A program made the translations under genes and the position numbers. A DNA stretch of 64,000 bases from positions 1 to 64,000 of the IMG/VR virus record IMGVR_UViG_3300046812_000216. One strand, 5' to 3'. Under the pieces are notes generated by a model. It ran no database searches. It was given only the letters and a program-made list of their open reading frames with translations, and was not told the DNA's origin. The DNA is from a virus. Positions 1 to 9,100 of this stretch are shown here, piece after piece. Numbering within the stretch: position 1 is the first letter of the stretch; the number at the start of each line of letters is the position of its first letter.

Positions 1-611
1 CCAGCACTGTTACGGCTAATGCTTTCAAAGCAAGCGGTCCTTACGCGTTACAGGTTACTGGTCTGGAAGTTGGCTCCGGGCCAACGTCCTACACTCAGTA
101 CCCCGCTATATGTAATCCATCTTATGGATCTATGAACTTCTATTGTCAGCATATACCCGGTACTTCAGTTAAGTGGATTATGTCTATTGCGAGTGCTGGC
201 TCCTTTGCATTTGATGGCAGCGGCAATGGCTATGCGCCCGCGTCGTGGATCAGCCTCTCCGACCTTCGCGTCAAGACCGACATCAAGGAAATCAAGTCGG
301 CCCTCGAAAAAATCGGCAAGCTCACCGGCTGCACCTACGAGCGCACCGATCTGCACAATTTGGACGGCACTCGGTCCATGCATGCCGGTCTGATCGCGCA
401 GGACATTCAGGCGGTGCTGCCCGAAGCCGTGTTCGAAGACAAGACGCCGGATGGAAAGATATTTGGCGAGGACGAGCCGGGCAGGCTGTCCTACGCAACA
501 AACGGCGTCGTGGCGCTGCTGGTCAACGCCGTCAAGGAACTGACGGCGCGCGTCGAGGCGCTGGAAGCGGCTGCTGCCCCGGCGCCAGCCAAGACAAGGA
601 GAAGCAGATGA
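1..611 (+). CDS. Tail fibre/spike C-terminus with S74-type chaperone domain (5' partial)
   Basis: The reading frame (codons from base 3) is open to the left edge, so the start lies outside the window; the in-frame ATG at 132 has no obvious ribosome site. The last ~110 codons are a typical S74/intramolecular chaperone domain: an SDLRVKTDI-type start carrying the conserved Ser and Asp, then AGLIAQDIQAVLPEAV, then a terminal coiled coil (VKELTARVEALE). In this family the domain trimerises the fibre and usually cuts itself off at the Ser. The stop overlaps the endolysin start (ATGA). The gene begun at the right edge of the window is also a fibre, so this may be the end of the same fibre module. 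Confidence 0.85.
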   Translation, partial: STVTANAFKASGPYALQVTGLEVGSGPTSYTQYPAICNPSYGSMNFYCQHIPGTSVKWIMSIASAGSFAFDGSGNGYAPASWISLSDLRVKTDIKEIKSALEKIGKLTGCTYERTDLHNLDGTRSMHAGLIAQDIQAVLPEAVFEDKTPDGKIFGEDEPGRLSYATNGVVALLVNAVKELTARVEALEAAAAPAPAKTRRSR

Positions 612-1210
612 TCGACCGCGAGTTCTTCTTCGACACCGTCCGCGATGAGCTTTTCCCTAACGGGATGGCGCAGTCTCAGGTGGACGGCATGAACAATCTG
701 CTCAACATCTGGGAGACTAATTACGCCGCCGCCAACCCGCGCGACGGCAAGATGTGGCTGTCCTATGGGCTGGCGACCGTCTACCACGAGAGCGCGCAGA
801 CCATGCAGCCCATCGAGGAATACGGCAAGGGCGAGGGCCACAGCTATGGCGAGCCGGATGGCCCCTACGGCCAGTGCTATTACGGGCGCGGCCACGTTCA
901 ATTGACGTGGCTCGAAAACTACGAAAAGGGCGAGGCGGTCTTCAAGGAGAAGTTCGACCGCAACGTGCCGATGGTCAAATATCCGCATCGCATGCTGGAG
1001 GAGGAAACTTCGGCGGTGATCCTGTTCGAAGGCATGATCGACGGCTGGTTTACCGGCGTCGGCCTGCCCGATTTCTTCAGCGCCGAAGAGGGCGAGGAAG
1101 ACCCCTACAACGCCCGCAAGATCATCAACGGCCTCGACAAGGCCTCGACCATCGAGGGCTATTACTGGCAGTTCAAAGGCGCAATTCGAGATGCGGAAAG
1201 CAGTGTTTAA
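608..1210 (+). CDS. Endolysin, GH19 (chitinase/lysozyme-like) family
   Basis: 200 aa. It should hydrolyse peptidoglycan at the end of infection. Visible GH19 features are TVYHES around residues 57-62, with the candidate catalytic Glu at 61, and the motif YYGRGHVQLTW at 91-101, the YxGRGxxQLTW signature of the family. No signal peptide or separate cell-wall-binding domain is seen, so export would need a holin. The start ATG overlaps the stop of the fibre gene (ATGA), with an aaggag site in the fibre 3' end. A small membrane gene overlaps its 3' end, forming a lysis cassette. Confidence 0.88.
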   Translation: MIDREFFFDTVRDELFPNGMAQSQVDGMNNLLNIWETNYAAANPRDGKMWLSYGLATVYHESAQTMQPIEEYGKGEGHSYGEPDGPYGQCYYGRGHVQLTWLENYEKGEAVFKEKFDRNVPMVKYPHRMLEEETSAVILFEGMIDGWFTGVGLPDFFSAEEGEEDPYNARKIINGLDKASTIEGYYWQFKGAIRDAESSV

Positions 1211-1412
1211 TGGATCGGTCGTCGTCGCCGTCCTGACTGCCGCAGCCAACGGATCAATCGAGTGGCCGGGGGTTCTTGTCACGCCTGAACACATCGAGCA
1301 GATCCAGAAGGTGCTGTTCGCCGCCTTGAGCGTCTGGGCGGTTGCATTGCCCTTTATCCTGAAGGCGAGCAATAATATCGACGACCGGGCGAAGACCCGC
1401 AAGGAGCCGTGA
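1191..1412 (+). CDS. Small membrane protein, holin candidate
   Basis: 73 aa. Two hydrophobic stretches are visible, a short one near residues 8-20 and a stronger one near 40-57 (VLFAALSVWAVALPFIL), followed by a charged C-terminus (DDRAKTRKEP). The size, topology and 20-base overlap with the endolysin 3' end fit a class II holin; a spanin or a virion membrane protein is possible. The gene is followed within 2 bases by the next virion gene. The function is inferred from position and hydrophobicity, not from recognised homology. Confidence 0.6.
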   Translation: MRKAVFNGSVVVAVLTAAANGSIEWPGVLVTPEHIEQIQKVLFAALSVWAVALPFILKASNNIDDRAKTRKEP

Positions 1413-1413
1413 T

Positions 1414-2199
1414 ATGGCGACAACCTCCGGCGTGACGCCGCTCACCTATGACAGCTATCTCAAGAACCTGTCCGTCCTCGCCGTGATCAACGTCGATACG
1501 TCGCCCGGCCTTGGAACATTCGCGGTCGATCCAAATTTCAACGCCATCATCCCGCAGATGCTCAATTATGCCGAATTGAGGATTCAGCGCGACCTCGACC
1601 TGATGCCGCTCCAGACCGTCAATAACACCTACATCCTGTCGAACGGAGGCAACCTCATCCAGATATCGGTGAATGATTTTGTGACCGTCCAGAACATCAT
1701 GCTGGTCAATGGAACGGTCAAAAAGCACCTCGTGCCGATCTCCAAGGAATTCATCCAAGAGGTCTACGCCGACAGCGGAGTAACCGGACTCCCCCGGTAT
1801 TTCGCGCCCTATGGCGGCGACGCCGCGACCAGCGGCAACACATGGATGACGTTTATCGTCGGCCCATATCCCGATAAAAACTATCCGCTCGAAATCGTGG
1901 GCTCGACCCGCATGATCAGTCTGGCTTGGTATGCGAATTCCTCGCTGTCCTCGACCGGGACAACCTTTATTTCGACCTTCCTGCCCGATCTGCTGCTGAT
2001 GGCGAGCATGGTCTACATTTCCGGCTATCAGCGCAATTTCAGCGCCGCCAGCGACGATCCCAACATGGCGGTCAATTACGAGAAGCAATATCAGGCGCTG
2101 CTGAAGGGCGCGATGGTCGAGGAGGCGCGCAAGAGGTTCCGGGCGTCGGCATGGTCCTCAGAGGCTCCGGCGCCGGTCGCCGCGCCAGTGAGGGCATGA
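1414..2199 (+). CDS. Putative head-tail adaptor protein
   Basis: 261 aa. The N-terminal part (YAELRIQRDLDLMPLQTVN, then a VNDFVTVQNIMLVNG strand-rich section) resembles the adaptor proteins of SU10/phiEco32-like and related podophages, which sit under the portal. Such proteins have an all-alpha bundle with a beta insertion; the C-terminal third here is helical (EKQYQALLKGAMVEEARKRF). It lies directly before a P22 gp10-like gene, as expected for the short tail. Another adaptor-like protein is encoded at 60605, so this may be a second adaptor layer. Confidence 0.5.
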   Translation: MATTSGVTPLTYDSYLKNLSVLAVINVDTSPGLGTFAVDPNFNAIIPQMLNYAELRIQRDLDLMPLQTVNNTYILSNGGNLIQISVNDFVTVQNIMLVNGTVKKHLVPISKEFIQEVYADSGVTGLPRYFAPYGGDAATSGNTWMTFIVGPYPDKNYPLEIVGSTRMISLAWYANSSLSSTGTTFISTFLPDLLLMASMVYISGYQRNFSAASDDPNMAVNYEKQYQALLKGAMVEEARKRFRASAWSSEAPAPVAAPVRA

Positions 2200-2200
2200 C

Positions 2201-4327
2201 ATGGCTCATCAGACCTTCAAGATCCGCCCCGGCGTCGAGGTCAACGAGACGCCCGTTCTCAATCAGACGGCCATTTCCGACTGCCAGTTAATCCGGTTCA
2301 AGTACGACTCTCAGGGCGGCGGACTCGTCGAGAAGCTCGGCGGGTGGACGAACTTTGCTCCGGCGGTCAACGTCACGGCTCCGCCGCGCGCCTTGTGGGC
2401 GTGGGAAGATCTCGACGCCGATTCTTGGTTCGCCGTGGGCATGGAGTCGAACCCGATGCCGCTCGGCGAGGCCAAGCTCGTCGCTTATTCCGAAGATGAG
2501 CAGCCCGGCCAGACCGGCCCCTATGACATCACGCCACTCTATCTGGCCGACGATTCCGGCGTCAATTTTCAGACCGTGGCTGGGAGCCCGGTCGTCACGA
2601 TCATCGACACCAACATTCCAGCCTTGTCCATTTACGACACGATCTACATCACGGAACAGGTGGCGATTGGCGGCCTCGTCCTATTCGGCCAATATCCGAT
2701 CTACGCCTTTGTCACCGCCGGTAAGATCCAGATCGTCGCCAAGGATCTCCTCGGCCATGTCATTCCGGCTGTCGCGAGCGCCGGGCCGGGCGCTGGCGTA
2801 GTTCCCACCATCTCCACGACAGCGGGGCTCGCTACCGCGACCGTGCATCTTCCGGCCCACGGCTATGCGGCCGGAGGCGTCTTCACGGTCCTCGTCGCGT
2901 CCACGCACGGCGGCGTGACCTTGCTTGGTGATTACGACATCATTTCAGTGCAGGGCGTTGACGACTTTACCATCGCCATCCCCACGACAGCGCCAACCAC
3001 GCAGACGAACCAGCCGATAAACAGCGGCAACGTCCGGCTGCTCTACAACATCGGCGGCGTCCCAGCCACCAGCGCCACCGGCTACGGCGTCGGCGGCTAT
3101 GGCGTCGGCGGCTACGGCACCGGCCAGACCGTGGCGGTCAACCCCGGATCTAAAATTCCAGCAATGGACTGGGCGCTCGACAACTGGGGAAAGACGCTGC
3201 TGGTCTGCCCTGAAAAAGCCGTCATCGCTGGCGTTGCAGTGTCCGGCATTTATGAATGGACGCCGGACGGAGGTCAGGTGCTGGCGCAACTGATTCCAGA
3301 AGCGCCGCCGGTCAACGATGGCTTCTTTCTCGCCATGCCGCAGCGCCAGATCGTGGCGTGGGGCTCCAGCTTCACCGGCATCCAAGACCCGCTGCTGATC
3401 CGCTGGTGCGACATAAACGATTATCATACTTGGGTGGCGACGATCACCAATCAGGCGGGCTCCTATCGGCTCCCCAAGGGCTCAAGGATTGTCGGCGCGC
3501 TGCAAAGCTCGCAGCAGGCGGTCATCTGGACCGATATCGCCGTGTGGTCGATGCAGTACATTTCGCAGCCCTACATCTACGGGTTCAACGAGATCTCTAC
3601 CGGCTGCGGCCTGATTGCCCAGAAGGCCTGCGGCACGCTGTTTGGCGTCACCTACTGGATGAGCCAATCGCAATTCTTCAAGCTGGGAGGCGGAGGCGTC
3701 GAGCCGATGCCATGCCCGATCTGGGACATAATCTTCCAGAACCTGAACAAGAACCAACTCGACAAGATCCGCTTTGCGCCCAACTCACAATTCAACGAGG
3801 TCGCTTGGTATTATCCATCGGCAGGCAGCGTCGAAAACGATTCTTACGTCAAGTTCAACGTGACCCTTGGCGTGTGGGATTTCGGCAGGCTGGCGCGGTC
3901 GGCTTGGATCAATCAGAGCGTCCTCGGCCCGCCGATTGGCGCTGACCCGGTGGCCCTGAAGATTTATCAGCACGAGACATCGACCGACGCGGCCGGACAG
4001 CCGATGGTGTCATGGTTCAAAACCGGATTTTTCGCCCTCTCCGACGCCGATGTGAAGACCTTCATCGATGAAGTCTGGCCCGACATGAAGTGGGGCTATT
4101 ATGGCGGGCAAGCGAGCGCCACCGTCAATCTGACCTTCGGCGTCAAGGATTTTCCAAGTCAAAACGCCTTCCTCGTCGGCCCGTTCAGATTGACGCAGAG
4201 CGTCGATTTCATCTCGCCGCGCGTGCGCGGGCGGCTGGTTCAGATTTCGCTCGAGAGTCACGACCTCGGCACCTTCTGGCGGACAGGAGGCATGCGCTAC
4301 CGGGGGAGCCCCGATGGCCGGTATTAG
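2201..4327 (+). CDS. Putative tail hub / packaged-DNA stabilisation protein (P22 gp10-like)
   Basis: 708 aa. The opening pattern, with LNQTAISDCQLIRFKYD followed by GGLVEKLGGW, is typical of the large beta-propeller-like short-tail proteins related to P22 gp10. The sequence is beta-rich with many Gly, Trp and Tyr and no membrane segment. A Gly-Tyr repeat (YGVGGYGVGGYGTG) lies near residue 290. It starts 1 base after the preceding stop. The assignment rests on N-terminal pattern and position. An alternative is a generic tail tubular protein. Confidence 0.5.
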   Translation: MAHQTFKIRPGVEVNETPVLNQTAISDCQLIRFKYDSQGGGLVEKLGGWTNFAPAVNVTAPPRALWAWEDLDADSWFAVGMESNPMPLGEAKLVAYSEDEQPGQTGPYDITPLYLADDSGVNFQTVAGSPVVTIIDTNIPALSIYDTIYITEQVAIGGLVLFGQYPIYAFVTAGKIQIVAKDLLGHVIPAVASAGPGAGVVPTISTTAGLATATVHLPAHGYAAGGVFTVLVASTHGGVTLLGDYDIISVQGVDDFTIAIPTTAPTTQTNQPINSGNVRLLYNIGGVPATSATGYGVGGYGVGGYGTGQTVAVNPGSKIPAMDWALDNWGKTLLVCPEKAVIAGVAVSGIYEWTPDGGQVLAQLIPEAPPVNDGFFLAMPQRQIVAWGSSFTGIQDPLLIRWCDINDYHTWVATITNQAGSYRLPKGSRIVGALQSSQQAVIWTDIAVWSMQYISQPYIYGFNEISTGCGLIAQKACGTLFGVTYWMSQSQFFKLGGGGVEPMPCPIWDIIFQNLNKNQLDKIRFAPNSQFNEVAWYYPSAGSVENDSYVKFNVTLGVWDFGRLARSAWINQSVLGPPIGADPVALKIYQHETSTDAAGQPMVSWFKTGFFALSDADVKTFIDEVWPDMKWGYYGGQASATVNLTFGVKDFPSQNAFLVGPFRLTQSVDFISPRVRGRLVQISLESHDLGTFWRTGGMRYRGSPDGRY

Positions 4328-4409
4328 TCATCACCTCCTGCTCGACGCCTCCTTGGTGTGCATCGCTATCGTCCTGCTCATGTTCTTGTTCACGCAAAAA
4401 AGGGACTGA
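4314..4409 (+). CDS. Tiny membrane protein (31 aa)
   Basis: Short ORF overlapping the end of the gp10-like gene by 14 bases in another frame. It encodes one hydrophobic helix (LLLDASLVCIAIVLLMFLF) and ends TQKRD, so an N-out/C-in single-pass topology is likely. A purine-rich gggggag site lies about 5 bases before the ATG, and the next gene begins 3 bases after the stop. It matches the many other mini membrane ORFs in this genome. A lysis-related role is possible but not shown. Confidence 0.5.
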   Translation: MAGISHHLLLDASLVCIAIVLLMFLFTQKRD

Positions 4410-4412
4410 TCG

Positions 4413-4796
4413 ATGGACGCATCGATGAATGACATGCTCACGGCCATCAAGAACATCGTCACGGCGATCAATGATCAGTCGCGCCAGACGCTGTTGATTG
4501 CCGGTTCACAGGTCGCGGAAGGGCTGGCGTCCACCACGGGCGGCATGGTTCTCACCGGGTCCGGGCGGCTGGTCAACATCAGCGTCGTCACGGCAGGCTC
4601 CGGCGCGGGCGAAGTTCACGACACCAACGTCGCCACAAACATGACCGGGTCAAACTTTCTTTGCGTCATCCCTGCGGCTGTCGGCATCTATGCCATCAAC
4701 ATGCCGTTCAATCTCGGCATTGCCGTGAAGACCGGAACCGGACAGGTGATCGCCATCAGCTATTCCATCGGCAACGTCGCCAGAGGAGGGCAGTGA
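4413..4796 (+). CDS. Small virion-associated protein of unknown function
   Basis: 127 aa, rich in Gly, Ala, Val and Thr, with a short N-terminal helix (MNDMLTAIKNIVTAIND) followed by beta-type sequence (GRLVNISVVTAGSGAGEVHD, then VKTGTGQVIAISYSIG). Such compact beta proteins next to hub genes are often head or tail decoration proteins. Its stop overlaps the next start (TGATG). No specific family is recognised. Confidence 0.7.
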   Translation: MDASMNDMLTAIKNIVTAINDQSRQTLLIAGSQVAEGLASTTGGMVLTGSGRLVNISVVTAGSGAGEVHDTNVATNMTGSNFLCVIPAAVGIYAINMPFNLGIAVKTGTGQVIAISYSIGNVARGGQ

Positions 4797-5488
4797 TGCC
4801 CCTGATCAAATCGGGCAGCAAGGCTGCGATCTCGAACAATATCTCCGAGATGATCCACGCCGGTCATCCGCGCGATCAGGCGATTGCCGCCGCCATGGAC
4901 ACCGCGCGCCGCGCCACGCGCGATTTCGGCGGTTCAATGCCGCTCGGCAAGCCGCGCGAGCTACAAGGCCTCCAGCAGCTTCAGAAACTGCCCGGCGCGC
5001 CCTCGGCGAAGGTTCACACCGGCCCAATCCATTCCACCGTTTCTGGGCGCACTGACCACCTTCCTGTTCACGTTCCAAGCGGCTCCTACGTCATTCCGGC
5101 TGATGTAATTTCCGGCATGGGCGAAGGAAACACCATGGCCGGTTTCAAAATCCTGAAGCGGGTGTTTTCCGGCCTGCCCTATGGCGGCGGCAAGCAGCCC
5201 TACGGCGCCAAAGGAGGCCCATATGGGCGAGGAAGCAATCCTTACGACAGCGACTTGGGAAAGCTGTATGGCTCATCAATCTCTGGTCACGCCAAGGGCG
5301 GAAAAACCGGGTCGGATGTCAAAGTCGTGGTTGCGGGCGGCGAATTCACGCTCACGCCTCAAGAGGTGCTGAAGGCTGGCGACGGCGACATGGATCGCGG
5401 TCATCGCGTCCTCGACGACTTCGTCAAGCAGATGCGAGGTCATATTGTTCGAACAATGAGCAAACTACCGGGGCCAAAACATGATTGA
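4796..5488 (+). CDS. Conserved phage structural-region protein
   Basis: 230 aa. The ATG overlaps the preceding stop (TGATG), after a strong gaggagggc site. The N-terminus (KSGSKAAISNNISEMIHAGH, then PRDQAIAAAMDTARR) and the central VPSGSYVIPADVISGMGEG motif are seen in many podophage genomes beside ejection genes. A Tyr-Gly-rich stretch (PYGGGKQPYGAKGGPYGRG) follows, and the C-terminus is GGEFTLTPQEVLKAGDGDM. The function is unknown; the position suggests a minor virion or assembly protein. A terminator hairpin follows directly. Confidence 0.7.
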   Translation: MPLIKSGSKAAISNNISEMIHAGHPRDQAIAAAMDTARRATRDFGGSMPLGKPRELQGLQQLQKLPGAPSAKVHTGPIHSTVSGRTDHLPVHVPSGSYVIPADVISGMGEGNTMAGFKILKRVFSGLPYGGGKQPYGAKGGPYGRGSNPYDSDLGKLYGSSISGHAKGGKTGSDVKVVVAGGEFTLTPQEVLKAGDGDMDRGHRVLDDFVKQMRGHIVRTMSKLPGPKHD

Positions 5489-5518
5489 GGGGAGCCGCGT
5501 GAACGACTCCCCTGTTTG
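5488..5518 (+). terminator. Rho-independent-type hairpin
   Basis: Perfect 7-bp stem AGGGGAG (5488-5494) / CTCCCCT (5507-5513) followed by GTTTG, directly after the stop of the 230-aa gene. The U-run is short, so termination may be partial. Confidence 0.55.
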
Positions 5519-5573
5519 CCATGCCAAGCCCCGCCTTACCACGCCCAACCAAGCCGTGCCACGCCAAGCCATC
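5519..5573. repeat. Short (GCCNN)n pentamer array
   Basis: About eleven consecutive 5-base units with GCC (twice ACC) at each first-to-third position and varied dinucleotides between. It lies in the 127-base gap before the GNAT gene. It is the same unit type as the 1.3-kb array at 24462-25752, but without the GCCTGCC phase-jump marker. Confidence 0.75.
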
Positions 5574-5615
5574 CTCTCTTTGGATGCGGAATGAGACAAA
5601 AATGAGGATCAGATA

Positions 5616-6140
5616 GTGACTGAGATATATCAACCGCCAAAGAAGATTTTCCCTGTGCGGTACGGCGTCCCGGAAGATGTTCATAATTTCATGGACCTGT
5701 GCCTCTTATGCACACAAGAAAATGGTCTGGCTGAAATGAACGTCACCAAGGTTCTCAGCGAAGTCTGGGCGTCGTTGCATCATGATCGCGGAATCATTGG
5801 CGTGATTGGAGATCCGGGCAAGATCGAGGGCGGCGTCATGCTGCGCATCGATTCGCTTCCTTACTCGGATTCTCCTGTTCTGGCGGAAAGAGCAATTTTT
5901 GTTCATCCAGATTACCGCTGGTCAAAGGGTAGCGGCGTCGGCGGCGGCCGGGCGATGCGTCTTTGTGAGTTTGCCAAGAATTGTGCTAATTCTCTTGATC
6001 TACCGCTGTTGATTGGGGTTCTGAGCAACCACCGGACAGCGGCCAAAATAAAATTTTATGAGCGGGTTTTTGGTCAGCCAAGCGGCGCATATTGGCTCGT
6101 TAATTCGAAGACGGGCCTTAAACATGAAGCGGCGGAGTAG
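5616..6140 (+). CDS. GNAT-family N-acetyltransferase
   Basis: 174 aa, GTG start with an agga site. The central section (AERAIFVHPDYRW, then GSGVGGGRAMRLCEFAKNCA) matches the GNAT beta4 strand plus the acetyl-CoA pyrophosphate-binding loop, and IGVLSNHRTAAKIKFYERVF matches the beta5/alpha4 part, including the Asn-containing motif. GNAT enzymes are common next to ejection genes in podophages, where their targets are unknown. It is flanked by the pentamer repeat upstream and the giant ejection gene 5 bases downstream. Confidence 0.8.
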   Translation: MTEIYQPPKKIFPVRYGVPEDVHNFMDLCLLCTQENGLAEMNVTKVLSEVWASLHHDRGIIGVIGDPGKIEGGVMLRIDSLPYSDSPVLAERAIFVHPDYRWSKGSGVGGGRAMRLCEFAKNCANSLDLPLLIGVLSNHRTAAKIKFYERVFGQPSGAYWLVNSKTGLKHEAAE

Positions 6141-6145
6141 GTAAA

Positions 6146-9100
6146 ATGGGTGGCAAGACTCAGCAATCATCTTCGCAAGTCTCGATACCTCCTGAAGTGC
6201 TCGCTCGCTATAATAGCGTCAACGCTCAAGCTCAAAATGTCGCTGCGACGCCGTTCCAGCAATATTCGTCAGATCCGAATGCTTTTGTCGCGCCGCTCAC
6301 CACCGCGCAGCAGGCTGGCATCCAGCAGACGGGCCAGTACGCCAACGCCGCGCAGCCATGGCTCCAGCAGGCCGGAAACATGACGATGGCGGGGTCCGGG
6401 GCCGCGACGCCGGGCGCGCTCGGCGCTGACCAGATCAACCAGTATATGTCGCCATACACAGCAGGCGTCACCAACCAGATGACGCAATTGATGAACCAGC
6501 AGGCCCAGACCGCGCAATCGGGTCAGATGGGCAACGCCATCAAGAGCGGAGCTTTCGGCGGCGACCGCGCTGGCGTGGCGGCGGCCAACCTTCAGGGCCA
6601 GAATGCGCTCGCCTACGGCAACGCTATGGCTCCGGTTTTGCAACAAGGTTATAACACCGCGCTCCAAACCGCAGGCCAGCAGCAGCAACTCGATTATGCG
6701 TCTCAGCAGGCCAACCTACAGCGCCAGATGGCGGGCGGCCAGCAGATGGCTGGCCTAGGCATGAACGCCCAGCAGGCGGGCCTCGCAGGCGCGCAGGCGA
6801 TGATGGGCGCGGGTCAGATGCAGCAGCAGACCCAGCAGGCGGGCCAGAGCGCGCTCTACAACCAATATCAGCAGCAGCAGAGCTATCCCTTCCAAGTGAT
6901 GTCGTTCCTAGCGAACATCGCGGAGGGGACCGGCGCGCTGTCGGGACAAACAACGAACACAACCCAGCCCGCGCCGTTCTTCTCCGACCGGCGCCTGAAG
7001 GAGAACGTCAAGAAGATCGGCACCGCCAAGAACGGCCTGCCGATTCATTCCTTCAACTACAAGGACGATCCGGACAAGCTCACCCGGCTCGGCTTCATGG
7101 CCGACGAGGTCGAGAAGAAGCACCCGGAGGCGGTGGGCCTCGCTGGCGGCTACAAGACGGTCGATTACAAGCGCGCGGCCAGATCTTACGGCGGCGGCCT
7201 TGTCCCCATCGAATCTTCCGGCGGCAGCGTCACCGACTTCGATCAGGGCGCGGCCTATGATCGCGGCGGATATGGCGACGGCGGAGGTCCGAATATTCAG
7301 GATTTGCTCAAGCAGCAGTCCCAGTCATATGCCCCGATTACCGGAGGCGAAGAGCGTGACGTGACCGCAGGCCTGCCCGGCAAAGCCAAGAAGGGGCTCG
7401 CCGCCGCGTCACAAGGCCAACCGCGTCAGCCGCTGAAGCCAGCACAGGCGCCGGGTCAGCAGCCAAGCGCCCTGTCACAGGTTTCTCAACTCGGCCAGCA
7501 GGCCAAGAGCCTAGTCGATACCGGCCAGAAGGGTTGGGCTGGCGCGCAGGCTCTCAACAAGAACTTGTCGCAAGACACGGCGCCACAGAAAGATGCTCCT
7601 GTCACCCCAGCCGCTCCGCCTTCGCAGGATGTTCCCACTGCTGCGCCGCCCGCGCCCATTGTGAATCCAGACACGCCAGCGCCAGAGCTTGACAACGCGC
7701 GCGGCGGTCTGATCCCGCGCCACGGCTACGCCACCGATGGCGAAGTCCAGCCGTCCGGCGTCCCGGCAATGGTGCAGACTTCCGTCCCGTCGAACCTGTT
7801 GGCTGAGACGAAGGAATATCAGCAGGGCCGCGACGAGGCCCAGCAGGCGCAAGTCCGCGCCAACAATGTGCAGGACCAGCAGCGCGCCAACCTCGCCTCG
7901 GCAGGCATCAGCGCCACGCCGGACATGACGCCCTTCGGCCAGATGATGGCGGCGCGCGGCTTGCAGAATTCAGCAAAGGTCTACGGCGCGCCCGGCGGCT
8001 ATTACGACCCGACCAATGGCGGCTCGATGTTTGGCAGTCGCGGCGGCCTGATGGGCCGCAGCCATTTCGAAAGCGGCGGCGACGCTCCCTACGAGGGCGA
8101 CACCGGCCCCGGCGGGCTCGACATCCCGGTCGATCAAAGCTGGCGCGAAGACAAAAAAGAAGAAGACGCCATGGCGCCCAAGCCTCCGCCCAGCAGCGGC
8201 GGCAGCGGAGCCAGCGATGCGCTTGGCGCGATCAAGGGAATCGCCGGACTCGCGACGATGTTTCTCGGCACTGGCGGCCTCGCTGGCCGCCGCAGGCGCG
8301 AGGACGGAGGCGAACTTAAATCCGATCTTCCCGGCCTGCCGCCAGATGAAGGCGGCCCTCCCGATTCTGTGGCGGCTCCGGCGGCTCCGCAGAATTCCGG
8401 AACGCCAGAGCGTAGCTGGTGGGATAATCTGTGGGGCGGCGGCGATCTTAAATACATTCCCCCAGCAGAGCAGCATGCTCCCAACGATGATCTTGACCCG
8501 CGCGGACCCGGTGGCGCATGGGCGCCATATGGCGCAAAAGAAACCCCTGCGCCATTGCCTCCGCCGCGTCCGGCCGGGCTGGTCGCCGCCCAGCCCCATG
8601 AACGCGCTGTCGCCACGGATATGCCTGAGCGCCAGCACAAGGCGACTGGTGTGGCTCCGCGCGAGGCGCAGGCCAGAGCAGAACAACCGAGAGGACGCCA
8701 GCCCATCATGATGATGGCGGCGCCGGAAGGTGGAGAAAAACTCCAGCCCGGTTATCACGGCGACTTTTTTGAAAACTGGGGCCGCGCCGATGGCGGCCGG
8801 ATCTATCGCGATGACGGCGGCGCCCTTCAGTCGGATCTTCCCGGCCTCCCGGAGGACGAGGGAGGCCCGCCAGCGCCCAAGGAGCCAGTCTCTGAGCCTG
8901 AGCGCCCCAACCTTAGAGATGCGCCTCTGCCGCCCGTTAAACCCGCTGGTCTGGTTCATACAGGCATGGGCAATGGCCCCTTCCAAGATGTCGATTCCGA
9001 AGGGAATGTGATCGACAACAAAAATCTTCCTGAAAGCCCGCGCGCGCCGCCGGTTCGCCCGAAGACGCTTGCCCAAGCCGCTTCCGCGCATCCGAATCCG

